From positions 186,001 through 250,000 of the forward strand of contig JBFWVC010000006.1 of NCBI GenBank assembly GCA_050246945.1: DNA of 64,000 nt, given 5' to 3'. The notes below the pieces were generated by a model. The model made no database searches, was not told the origin of the DNA, and worked only from the letters and a program-made list of their open reading frames with translations. The position numbers and the translations under genes are program-made. The stretch comes from JAEUMD01 sp050246945. GTDB taxonomy: Bacteria; Pseudomonadota; Alphaproteobacteria; Rhizobiales; Hyphomicrobiaceae. This document shows, piece after piece, positions 43,244 through 50,990 of the stretch (within the stretch, counting starts at the first letter, position 1; each line of letters begins with the position of its first letter).

Positions 43244-43755
43244 TGCTCCTCGCCCTGGAACCGGCGCGCCGCATCGATCAGTGCAAAGCATGCGCGCGCC
43301 GCATCGCCGCCTTTGCCATCGCGACCGCCTTGTGCGCGGGCCAGCGCCTGCGCCTCGGTATCGACTGTCAATATGGCATTGCCAACCGGAATGGCCTGGC
43401 CGATCGCCACCTCCATCAGCCAGTGATTGGCGTTGTTGACGACGATATCATAATGCGAGGTCTCGCCACGAATTACACAGCCCAGCGCAACCACGCCGTC
43501 GTAATCCGCCATGCCTTCGTCGAAGCGTCCGGCAGCGACGGCAGCCACCAGAACTTGCGGAATCTCCAGCGCACCTGGAACGACTATGCGATCATGGCTC
43601 GCGCCCTGCGCCTCGATCTCGGCGATCGCCCCGGCTGCCAATTCGTCGGCGATGCTCTCGTAGAAGCGCGCCTCGATGACGAGGATACGGCAGCCTTGAA
43701 AGCGATTGTCGCCGCCCGCACGGGCCGCGCCCGATTTTGATTTCACCTGCACCAT
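43240..43755 (-). CDS. ribH: 6,7-dimethyl-8-ribityllumazine synthase
   Basis: Condenses 5-amino-6-ribitylaminouracil with 3,4-dihydroxy-2-butanone 4-phosphate to form lumazine, the penultimate step of riboflavin synthesis. Signature parts are ILVIEARFYESIADELAAGA, HDRIVVPGALEIPQVLVAAV, DGVVALGCVIRGETSHYDIV with the catalytic histidine region, and PVGNAILTVDTEAQALARAQ. Length 171 aa. It lies six bases downstream of the DHBP synthase gene and overlaps nusB by four bases, in one riboflavin operon. Confidence 0.95.
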   Translation of the reverse strand: MVQVKSKSGAARAGGDNRFQGCRILVIEARFYESIADELAAGAIAEIEAQGASHDRIVVPGALEIPQVLVAAVAAGRFDEGMADYDGVVALGCVIRGETSHYDIVVNNANHWLMEVAIGQAIPVGNAILTVDTEAQALARAQGGRDGKGGDAARACFALIDAARRFQGEEQ

Positions 43756-43761
43756 CCTGGA

Positions 43762-44979
43762 TCACCCAATCTTGCGCGTACCTACGATCTTCAGGCCGAA
43801 CGCTTCGAGGCCCACGTACTTGTGGTCAGGCGAGTTCGTCAGCAAGATCATGTCGGAGACGCCCAGGTCGCGCAGGATCTGGGAACCGAACCCAATCTCC
43901 ACCTGCGGGCGGTCGCCGCGCGCATTCTGGGTGCGGCGGGGATTGTCGTGGATGCGTTCCGAAAGGAACTTCGGATCGAGATCACGAAGTACAACGACGA
44001 TGCCGCGTCCTTCCTCATCGATCGCGCGCATCGCCTTTTCGATGAGGCCGGAGCTCGACGCGAAGCCGATTCCGACGAGATCGATCATTGGATCGACGGC
44101 ATGCACGCGCACCAGCACGGGATCGCCGCTGCCGACATCGCCCTTGATAAGCGCCATGTGCTCGCCGGGCTCCACCGTCGTCTCGTAGACGCACATGTCG
44201 AACTCACCGCCGAAATTGGACTTCACCGGCTTGCACGCGATGCGGCGGACAATGGTATCGTTCTTCAAACGGTAGGATATCAGGTCCTCTATCGAACCGA
44301 TCTTGAGGCCGTGCTTTTTCGCGAACGGAACGAGGTCGGGCATGCGTGCCATCGTGCCGTCGTCGTTCATGATCTCGCAGATGACGGCGGCGGGCGAAAG
44401 GCCGGCCATACGCGCGAGATCGACACTCGCTTCTGTGTGTCCGGCACGGATCAGCACACCGCCGTCGCGGGCGACGAGAGGAAATACGTGGCCGGGCGAG
44501 ACGATGTCATCGGCGGACTTTTCCGGGTCGATGGCGGTGGCGATCGTGCGGGCGCGATCGTGTGCAGAGATGCCCGTGGAAATGCCTTCCTTGGCTTCGA
44601 TCGACACGGTGAAGGCCGTGCGATTGCGCGAAGCGTTGTGCTGCACCATCGCTTCGAGTTTCAGCTCGTTGGCGCGGCGATGCGTCAGCGCGAGGCAAAC
44701 CAGGCCGCGACCGTGCTTGGCCATGAAATTAATCGCGTCCGGGGTGGCCATCTGCGCGGGAATGATGAGGTCGCCCTCGTTCTCGCGGTCGGCCGCGTCG
44801 ACCAGGATCACCATGCGCCCGTTGCGCAATTCCTCGATGATCTCGTTGGTGCTGGCGAGATCGCCGCCGCCGGTGCGCTGCGTGGTTGTCTCGGCGCGCG
44901 AGGACGCGGACGCCTTCTTCGACGCCGGTTTGCCTGCCGCCGGCTTCTTCACTCCGCGCTTTGACCGCGCTTCACTCAC
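43762..44979 (-). CDS. ribB: 3,4-dihydroxy-2-butanone 4-phosphate synthase with degenerate GTP cyclohydrolase II domain
   Basis: 405-aa enzyme making the four-carbon precursor of riboflavin from ribulose 5-phosphate. The N-terminal DHBP synthase domain is intact: VDAADRENEGDLIIPAQMAT, KHGRGLVCLAL, GHVFPLVARDGGVLIRAGHT and EASVDLARMAGL. The C-terminal half has the RibA fold, but the zinc-binding cysteine cluster expected after GEHMALIKG is absent (the segment reads VHAVDPMIDLVGIGFASSSG). GTP cyclohydrolase activity is therefore unlikely, and a separate RibA is expected elsewhere. The first 40 residues are a Lys/Ala-rich tail. GTG start overlaps the ribE stop (GTGA). Confidence 0.92.
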   Translation of the reverse strand: MSEARSKRGVKKPAAGKPASKKASASSRAETTTQRTGGGDLASTNEIIEELRNGRMVILVDAADRENEGDLIIPAQMATPDAINFMAKHGRGLVCLALTHRRANELKLEAMVQHNASRNRTAFTVSIEAKEGISTGISAHDRARTIATAIDPEKSADDIVSPGHVFPLVARDGGVLIRAGHTEASVDLARMAGLSPAAVICEIMNDDGTMARMPDLVPFAKKHGLKIGSIEDLISYRLKNDTIVRRIACKPVKSNFGGEFDMCVYETTVEPGEHMALIKGDVGSGDPVLVRVHAVDPMIDLVGIGFASSSGLIEKAMRAIDEEGRGIVVVLRDLDPKFLSERIHDNPRRTQNARGDRPQVEIGFGSQILRDLGVSDMILLTNSPDHKYVGLEAFGLKIVGTRKIG

Positions 44980-45575
44980 GGGCGGAACTCCATCAGGCGC
45001 GCCACGTAGCGCGCAAACACATCGACCTCGAGGTTGACCTCGTCGCCGGGCTTTTTGCGCCCCCACGTCGTCGCGGTCAAGGTGTGGGGGATGAGGTTCA
45101 CTCCAAACCGCGTTCCGGCGACCTCGTTTACGGTCAGCGACGTTCCGTCGAGCGCCACCGAACCCTTGGGCGCAATGTACATCGCCAGATGCTCGGGCGC
45201 CTCGAACAGGAACCTGCGGCACTCTCCGTCGTCGTTCACATCGACGACCAGCGCCCGCCCATCGACATGGCCCGTGACGATATGTCCGCCGAGTTCGTCG
45301 CCGGTTTTCAAAGGGCGTTCCAGATTGACGGCCCGGCCCGGCTGCCAAGTATCGAGCGTGGTCTTCGACAACGTTTCGTTCGACACGTCGACGGTGAATC
45401 GGCTGCCAGCACCCAGGGCCGATTGCGCAATGGTGGTGGCGGTGAGGCACACGCCGTCGCAAGCGATCGAAGCGCCCAGCGCGATGGTGGCGGGATCATA
45501 TCCGCACTCGATCGTGAAGGCGCCGCCCTCGCGGGCGATCACCTCGCCGACATCGGTGATGAGACCTGTGAACAT
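44976..45575 (-). CDS. ribE: Riboflavin synthase alpha chain
   Basis: Dismutates two lumazines to riboflavin. It is a 199-aa duplicated lumazine-binding fold: MFTGLITDVGEVIAREGGAF and SIACDGVCLTATTI in the first half, GGHIVTGHVDGRALVVDV and SVALDGTSLTVNEVAGTRFG in the second, ending VFARYVARLME. The ATG has a GAGGAAAG upstream. It is co-directional with ribD (19-base gap) and overlaps the following ribB by four bases. Some annotations call this gene ribC. Confidence 0.94.
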   Translation of the reverse strand: MFTGLITDVGEVIAREGGAFTIECGYDPATIALGASIACDGVCLTATTIAQSALGAGSRFTVDVSNETLSKTTLDTWQPGRAVNLERPLKTGDELGGHIVTGHVDGRALVVDVNDDGECRRFLFEAPEHLAMYIAPKGSVALDGTSLTVNEVAGTRFGVNLIPHTLTATTWGRKKPGDEVNLEVDVFARYVARLMEFRP

Positions 45576-45594
45576 GGCGCGACTTTCCTCAAGA

Positions 45595-46842
45595 CTAGCC
45601 GGAAGACTGCCCGGCAGGCGGCATAAAAGTGATGTGCCCCAACGGCCGACGGAAGACCAGCATGTCGTCGCTGCCGAGGTGGCGGCGCGCATGCGGGAGG
45701 AGGCCCGTCAGTCCGGCTTCACGCTCCAGTTCGGCGGCGGCATCGGCTTCGCCGACCGAACTGAGCGCTCCATCGCCCGCTGCATCGCGCGCCCGAAAGA
45801 GGATCACCTCGTCGAACAGGCCGTGACGGGCAAAAGCACGCCAAACGGACGGGCCGCCCTCGACCAGCAGGCGCGTTACGCCAATTTCGGCGAGGCGTTC
45901 CAGCAGCGACGGAAGCCAGATGCGGCTTCCGACTGCGCGGACCTGATGAACCACGACACCACAGTCTGAGAGGCGGGCGACGGCCTCGGAGCTGGCCGCC
46001 GCACCTTTGGCGGTCGTCACCAGGTGGACTGGGACGGCGGATGCGGTTCGGACCATCCTGCTCCCGTCGATGCCCACGAGATTGGCGGCGAGTACGATGC
46101 GGACGGGAGAGCGGCGGGCGAGACCGGGAAGGCGGCAGGTAAGGTCGGGATCGTCGTCCCTCAGAGTGCCGTGTCCGATCAAAATCGCGTCCGCTTCGGC
46201 TCGCAGCAGGTGTCCGACGCCGCGTGCCAGCGGACCCGTGACGAACACGGGCGCGTGTCCGGTGCCGCGCGGCACGCGACCTTCGACATTCAGTGCCACC
46301 TTGAGCTGCACGAACGGACGGCGCTCCGTCACGCGGACGATGTGCCCGCGCGTCAGCCAGTGAGCCTCCTGCGCGCGCACGCCGCGCGTTACGTCGATGC
46401 CCGCCTTGCGCAGCTGTTCGAGACCGCGCCCGCCGACGCGCGGGTCGGGATCGGTCAAGGCGACGACGACGCGGGCGAGACCGGCGTCGATCACTGCACC
46501 CGAGCATGGCGGCGTTCGCCCGTGGTGCGAGCAGGGCTCCAGCGTCACGTACATTGTTTTGCCGCGGGCGCGTTCTCTGGCGTCGGCGATTGCAAGCGGC
46601 TCAGCGTGAGGGCGGCCCGACGGCGCGGTGACAGCGCGCGAGATGACCTCTCCCGATACCTCGTCAGCGATTACCGCGCCAACGGACGGATTGGGAGATG
46701 TCGTGCCAAGCCCACGCCGCGCCATGCGCAGTGCTATTCCCATCATGTGATGGTCAAACGCACGCTGCCCAGGCGGGCGGGCATCGCCCGGCGCCATTTG
46801 GCGCGGAGGCTGTCGGGAACCAGGTAGGGCGGACGCTGACAT
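45595..46842 (-). CDS. ribD: Bifunctional pyrimidine deaminase/reductase
   Basis: 415-aa enzyme for the second and third riboflavin steps. The deaminase domain has GTTSPNPSVGAVIADE, PHAEPLAIADA and the zinc site EPCSHHGRTPPCSGAVI. The reductase domain has RPFVQLKVALNVEGRVP, DAILIGHGTLRDDDPDLTCR and TRLLVEGGPSVWRAFARHGL. All metal ligands (His and two Cys) are present. The N-terminus is about 25 residues longer than the usual start of the domain. It starts six bases after the nrdR stop, so both are likely on one transcript. Confidence 0.94.
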   Translation of the reverse strand: MSASALPGSRQPPRQMAPGDARPPGQRAFDHHMMGIALRMARRGLGTTSPNPSVGAVIADEVSGEVISRAVTAPSGRPHAEPLAIADARERARGKTMYVTLEPCSHHGRTPPCSGAVIDAGLARVVVALTDPDPRVGGRGLEQLRKAGIDVTRGVRAQEAHWLTRGHIVRVTERRPFVQLKVALNVEGRVPRGTGHAPVFVTGPLARGVGHLLRAEADAILIGHGTLRDDDPDLTCRLPGLARRSPVRIVLAANLVGIDGSRMVRTASAVPVHLVTTAKGAAASSEAVARLSDCGVVVHQVRAVGSRIWLPSLLERLAEIGVTRLLVEGGPSVWRAFARHGLFDEVILFRARDAAGDGALSSVGEADAAAELEREAGLTGLLPHARRHLGSDDMLVFRRPLGHITFMPPAGQSSG

Positions 46843-46848
46843 GCGCGA

Positions 46849-47400
46849 TCAATGCTTTTCGGGCGTGATCGGGGCGACAGATGGCCAGTCGCGTTCCTCG
46901 TCGCGAGCCTTGCGAGAGGCGCCAGCGGCCGCGCCGGCCGATTCACCGGGCACACGCGCAATCTCGCCCAGCACCTGGGCAAAGTCGGAAGCCTCGCGGA
47001 AGTCCCGGTAGACGGAGGCAAAGCGAACGTAGGCGACAGGGTCCAGCCCCTTCAGGGCTTCCATCACCAGCTCGCCGATCTGCTCGGAATGGACTTCGAC
47101 GTCGCCAAGGCTTTCGAGCTGGCGCACGATTCCGGAGACCATGCGCTCGACGCGCTCAGAATCGATGCTGCGCTTCCTCAGCGCGATATGGACCGAGGTC
47201 GCCAGCTTGTTGCGGTCGAACGGCACCTTTCGCCCGGAGCGCTTGACGACGACCAGTTCGCGCAGCTGTACGCGTTCGAACGTGGTGAAGCGGCCGCCGC
47301 AATCGGGACATACGCGACGGCGTCGGATGGCAGCGTTCTCTTCGGTCGGCCGACTGTCCTTGACCTGCGTATTCTCACCCGCGCAATAGGGGCAGCGCAT
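46849..47400 (-). CDS. nrdR: Transcriptional repressor NrdR
   Basis: 183-aa zinc and nucleotide-binding repressor of ribonucleotide reductase genes. The zinc ribbon is at the N-terminus (MRCPYCAGENTQVKDSRPTE, then RRRVCPDCGGRFTTFERVQL), followed by the ATP-cone with VVVKRSGRKVPFDRNKLATS and YVRFASVYRDFREASDF. A Gly/Ala-rich tail of about 30 residues is extra. The B12-dependent reductase at the right end of the window is one possible target, though no clear NrdR box was recognised there. A terminator hairpin separates it from glyA. Confidence 0.95.
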   Translation of the reverse strand: MRCPYCAGENTQVKDSRPTEENAAIRRRRVCPDCGGRFTTFERVQLRELVVVKRSGRKVPFDRNKLATSVHIALRKRSIDSERVERMVSGIVRQLESLGDVEVHSEQIGELVMEALKGLDPVAYVRFASVYRDFREASDFAQVLGEIARVPGESAGAAAGASRKARDEERDWPSVAPITPEKH

Positions 47401-47422
47401 GTCTCGTTTCTCCGAAAGTGAA

Positions 47423-47458
47423 AAGGCGCCGGCGGGCTGCTCACCCCGCCGGCGCCTT
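47423..47458 (-). terminator. Terminator between glyA and nrdR
   Basis: A 14-base perfect stem, AAGGCGCCGGCGGG with its complement, and an eight-base loop. On the minus strand it is followed by TTCACTTTCGG, so it likely ends glyA transcripts, wholly or in part, just ahead of nrdR. Confidence 0.8.
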
Positions 47459-47483
47459 GTTAGACCCTACCAGGGGTCCCGGA

Positions 47484-48791
47484 TCAAGCGTAGATCGGGA
47501 ACCGCTCGCACAGCGCGATAGCTTTTGCACGAGCCTTGGCTTCGACGTCGGCATTGCCTTCCTCGCCGTTCTTGGCGAGACCGTCGAGAACCTCCGCGAT
47601 CAAGCGGCCGACCTCCTGGAACTCGGCGACGCCGAAGCCGCGGGTTGTGCCGGCAGGCGAGCCGAGGCGGATGCCGGAAGTGACCATCGGCTTCTCCGGG
47701 TCGAACGGGATGCCGTTCTTGTTGACAGTGATGTTGGCGCGACCCAGCGCCTTTTCGGCGATGTTGCCGGTGATCTTCTTGGGGCGCAAATCGACGAGGA
47801 TCAGATGGCTGTCGGTGCCGCCAGAGACGAGCGCAAAGCCGTTCTGGACGAGCACTTCGCCCATCGCCTTGGCGTTCTCGATCACGTTCTTGATGTAGAT
47901 CTTGAACTCGGGCTGGAGCGCCTCGCCGAAGGCCACCGCCTTGCCAGCGATGACGTGCATGAGGGGGCCGCCCTGGATGCCGGGGAAGATGGCCGAGTTG
48001 ATCTTCTTGGCGATATCCTCGTCGTTGGTGAGGATCATGCCGCCGCGCGGGCCGCGCAGCGTCTTATGCGTCGTCGTGGTGGCGACGTGGCAATGCGGGA
48101 AGGGGCTCGGATACATGCCAGCGGCGACGAGACCTGCAAAGTGAGCCATGTCGACCATGAAGATGGCGCCGATCTCGTCGGCGATCTTGCGGAACTCGGC
48201 AAAGTCGATGACGCGCGGATAGGCAGAGCCACCGGCGATGATGAGCTGCGGCTTATGCTCTTTGGCGGCCTTGCGGACATCATCCATGTTCACGACCTGG
48301 GAGTCCGGGCGCACCTCATAGTGCGTCGCCTTGAACCACTTGCCGGACTGGTTGACCGGCGCGCCGTGGGTCAAGTGGCCGCCGTGGGCGAGTGAGAGGC
48401 CCATGATCGTGTCGCCCGGCTTCAGCAGCGCGTTGAACACGCCCTGGTTGGCCTGGCTGCCGGAGTTGGGCTGGACGTTGGCGAAGCCGCAGCCGAACAG
48501 CTTCTTGGCGCGGTCGATGGCGAGGTTCTCCGCGATGTCGACGTACTGGCAACCGCCGTAGTAGCGGCGACCGGGGTAGCCTTCAGCGTACTTGTTGGTG
48601 AGCACGGAGCCCGCAGCATCGAGAACGGCCCTGGAGACGATATTCTCCGATGCGATCAACTCGATCTCGTGCTGCTGGCGGCCAAGCTCCTTGGCGATGG
48701 CAGACGCCATCTCCGGATCGGTCTCGGCGAGCGGCGCGGTGAAGAACTTCGACTGTGCGGGCGCGGGATATGCGGCCTTGGCTGTCGACAT
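47484..48791 (-). CDS. glyA: Serine hydroxymethyltransferase
   Basis: PLP enzyme interconverting serine plus tetrahydrofolate with glycine plus methylene-tetrahydrofolate. 435 aa. Motifs: QQHEIELIASENIVSRAVLD, TNKYAEGYPGRRYYGGCQYV, IMGLSLAHGGHLTHGAPVNQ, and the PLP-lysine region VATTTTHKTLRGPRGGMILT. Residues that bind PLP and substrate are intact. In methylotrophs this enzyme also feeds the serine cycle, but a single housekeeping copy is equally likely. It lies upstream of nrdR on the same strand. Confidence 0.96.
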   Translation of the reverse strand: MSTAKAAYPAPAQSKFFTAPLAETDPEMASAIAKELGRQQHEIELIASENIVSRAVLDAAGSVLTNKYAEGYPGRRYYGGCQYVDIAENLAIDRAKKLFGCGFANVQPNSGSQANQGVFNALLKPGDTIMGLSLAHGGHLTHGAPVNQSGKWFKATHYEVRPDSQVVNMDDVRKAAKEHKPQLIIAGGSAYPRVIDFAEFRKIADEIGAIFMVDMAHFAGLVAAGMYPSPFPHCHVATTTTHKTLRGPRGGMILTNDEDIAKKINSAIFPGIQGGPLMHVIAGKAVAFGEALQPEFKIYIKNVIENAKAMGEVLVQNGFALVSGGTDSHLILVDLRPKKITGNIAEKALGRANITVNKNGIPFDPEKPMVTSGIRLGSPAGTTRGFGVAEFQEVGRLIAEVLDGLAKNGEEGNADVEAKARAKAIALCERFPIYA

Positions 48792-49029
48792 GGGACGATT
48801 TCCTCGTTCTGACAGGTTGTCGTTTTTTGCGGATGAAAGCGCGGATTGACGGCCGGCTGACCGAGGTAGCCACCGCTCAAGTCCGTCTTCCTACCATAGT
48901 CTAAATCAGCGAAACAAGGCGGAGAGACACGGGGTCGCGATACCTGTCCAGTGGGATAGGCTTCGTTGACCGGATGGGGTGGGAGCGCGTTGTCGCCGAA
49001 CAGATCCAGGCATCAACTCCGTGGAAAGC

Positions 49030-49064
49030 GTAAACGCCCCCGAGAGGTGCTCGAGGGCGCTTAC
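49030..49064 (-). terminator. Terminator after hemA
   Basis: An imperfect hairpin with arms GTAAACGCCCCCGAG and CTCGAGGGCGCTTAC and a five-base loop, 27 bases after the hemA stop on the minus strand. It is followed by GCTTTCC, a modest T-tract. Confidence 0.65.
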
Positions 49065-49091
49065 GTAATTCTCAATCCGTCCGCGGGAGAG

Positions 49092-50327
49092 CTATTCCGC
49101 CGCGAGCCGAACGTACTTGTCCTTGGCGACCGGGCAGCGCTCCCACAACTCAGTCAGGGCATTGACTAGATAGTCCATCTGCTCGTCGGTGTGGACGGGG
49201 CTGGGCGTCAGGCGGATGCGCTCCGTGCCCTTTGGGACCGTCGGATAGTTGATCGGCTGCACGTAAATTCCGTAGCGGTCCAACAGCGTGTCGGTGACGG
49301 CTTTGCAGTGCACGGGATCGCCGACCATGACGGGAACTATGTGGCTTGGTCCTGCCATGACCGGCAGACCCGCCTCGATCAATCGCGACTTCAACGTGCG
49401 CGCGCGCTCCTGATGGCGCTCGCGTTCGACTTGGCTCGTCTTCAAATGGCGGATGGAGGCAAGCGCACCTGCTGCGATGGCCGGCGCCAGCGACGTGGTG
49501 AAGATGAAGCCCGGTGCAAACGAGCGGATCGCATCGCAGGTGTCGGCGGTGGCGGCGATGTAGCCGCCCATAACGCCGAATCCTTTGGCCAGCGTGCCGT
49601 TGATGATGTCGACGCGATCCATAACGCCGTCACGCTCGGCGATGCCGCCGCCCCGCCGCCCATACATGCCAACGGCATGGACCTCATCGAGGTAGGTGAG
49701 CGCGTTGTACTTCTTCGCGAGGTCGCAGATCTTGCCGATGGGAGCGATGTGGCCGTCCATCGAATAGACGCTCTCAAATGCGATCAGCTTAGGCGTATCA
49801 AGCGGATACTTCTTCAGGCGTATTTCGAGATCGGCGGTGTCGTTGTGGCGCCAGATCTCCTTGCTGGTGCCGCCGCGGCGAATGCCTTCGATCATCGAAG
49901 CGTGGTTCTTCTCATCGGAGAAGATGACGAGGCCGGGGATCAACTTCTGGAGCGTGGAGAGGGTAGCATCATTGGCGACGTACGCAGACGTGAAGAGAAG
50001 GGCAGCTTCCTTGCCGTGCAGGTCGGCGATCTCGCGCTCGAGTTCGACGTGGTAATGGCAGGTGCCGGAAATGTTGCGCGTGCCGCCGGAGCCGGCGCCG
50101 ACCGTGTCGACGGCCTCGTGCATCGCGGCAAGAACGGCGGGGTGCTGGCCCATGCCGAGATAGTCGTTCGAGCACCAGACCGTGATCGGGCGAACATCAC
50201 CCTTGCCGGTGAACTGCTGGGCGGCCGGGAAGGCGCCGCGTTGCCGCTTGAGGTCGGCAAAAATGCGGTAGCGGCCTTCCGCCCTGATGCTGTCGAGCGC
50301 GCCGCGCAACGTCTTCGCGTAGTCCAT
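49092..50327 (-). CDS. hemA: 5-aminolevulinate synthase
   Basis: PLP enzyme condensing glycine and succinyl-CoA to 5-aminolevulinate, the Shemin route to haem used by alphaproteobacteria. 411 aa. Key segments: VWCSNDYLGMGQHPAVLAAM, GSGGTRNISGTCHYHVELER, FESVYSMDGHIAPIGKICDL, YLDEVHAVGMYGRRGGGIAE, and the PLP-lysine INGTLAKGFGVMGGY. A TTG three bases before the ATG is also in frame, and the GGGGAG lies 9-12 bases upstream, so either start is possible. No neighbouring haem gene on this strand; hemB lies 6 kb to the right. Confidence 0.96.
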   Translation of the reverse strand: MDYAKTLRGALDSIRAEGRYRIFADLKRQRGAFPAAQQFTGKGDVRPITVWCSNDYLGMGQHPAVLAAMHEAVDTVGAGSGGTRNISGTCHYHVELEREIADLHGKEAALLFTSAYVANDATLSTLQKLIPGLVIFSDEKNHASMIEGIRRGGTSKEIWRHNDTADLEIRLKKYPLDTPKLIAFESVYSMDGHIAPIGKICDLAKKYNALTYLDEVHAVGMYGRRGGGIAERDGVMDRVDIINGTLAKGFGVMGGYIAATADTCDAIRSFAPGFIFTTSLAPAIAAGALASIRHLKTSQVERERHQERARTLKSRLIEAGLPVMAGPSHIVPVMVGDPVHCKAVTDTLLDRYGIYVQPINYPTVPKGTERIRLTPSPVHTDEQMDYLVNALTELWERCPVAKDKYVRLAAE

Positions 50328-50837
50328 CAACGTTATTTACTCCCCTGCACGTCAACCTATTGCAGCATGCGAATGCCCGTTGGGCAACGACTTCTTCGGT
50401 CCGAAAGGGGGCGCCTATTGTCGCTCCTGACCAGTTCAAATCACCCGGCTTTGACCGGTATAGGACGATATACCGAATGCCGCGTTAAGGACGGACCACG
50501 CCGCCCTTAAACAACAACTGCGCACCGTTCAAGGGCACAATACGAAAAGTCAATGCCTGGGCAAGGTTTGGCATGACCGCTGCGGGGCTGTCTTGACGAA
50601 GGTCAACCACGCCCGCCGCTCTGTGGCCACTTGGGGCCGGTCGTCGCGACGACGTTCCCAACAGCCTGCGGGCCCGAAAATACGTCGTTCTCCCGGGCGC
50701 CATGGGAGGAAAGCGGGTCGTTGGCCGACTGACCGCGCGCCGAATGGGACGCTGCCGCAGCGGCCCGATCTCAAGAAAATTTGAGCGCGAAGCGATTGAA
50801 ACAATCGAGCCGGCCCGGTGTCGGATCACCACAGACC

Positions 50838-50935
50838 GATCGTGTTCATGTCGCATGGACGTGAATACGATCCAAGTCTTTGAATTGAGCAAGTTCGTCA
50901 CGCTGAACCGCTTCGCACTTCAGCTAAACACGCTC
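50838..50935 (+). repeat. Dispersed ~100-bp repeat, copy D
   Basis: Most diverged copy: GATCGTGTTCATG, then GAATACGATCCAAGTC, TTTGAATTGAGCAAGTTCGT, CACGCTGAACCGCTTCGCAC and TTCAGCTAAACACGCTC. It has several substitutions and a short deletion in the first hairpin loop compared with copies B and C. It lies in the gap between hemA and the transpeptidase. Confidence 0.78.
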
Positions 50936-50954
50936 GGGCCGGTTCGAACAATGC

Positions 50955-50978
50955 GCGCGCCGGTCAGCATCGGCGCGC
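50955..50978 (-). terminator. Hairpin after the second L,D-transpeptidase
   Basis: An eight-base stem GCGCGCCG with its complement and an eight-base loop, 12 bases after the transpeptidase stop on the minus strand. The following GCATTGTTC is only weakly T-rich. Confidence 0.55.
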
Positions 50979-50990
50979 GGATGCCCTGCG

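Larger units (their letters stand above)
50328..50990. other. Intergenic region with repeat copy D
   Basis: About 660 bp upstream of hemA and downstream of the second L,D-transpeptidase. Apart from the dispersed repeat and the transpeptidase terminator listed separately, nothing recognisable was found; short plus-strand frames have no support. It must contain the hemA promoter. Confidence 0.45.
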
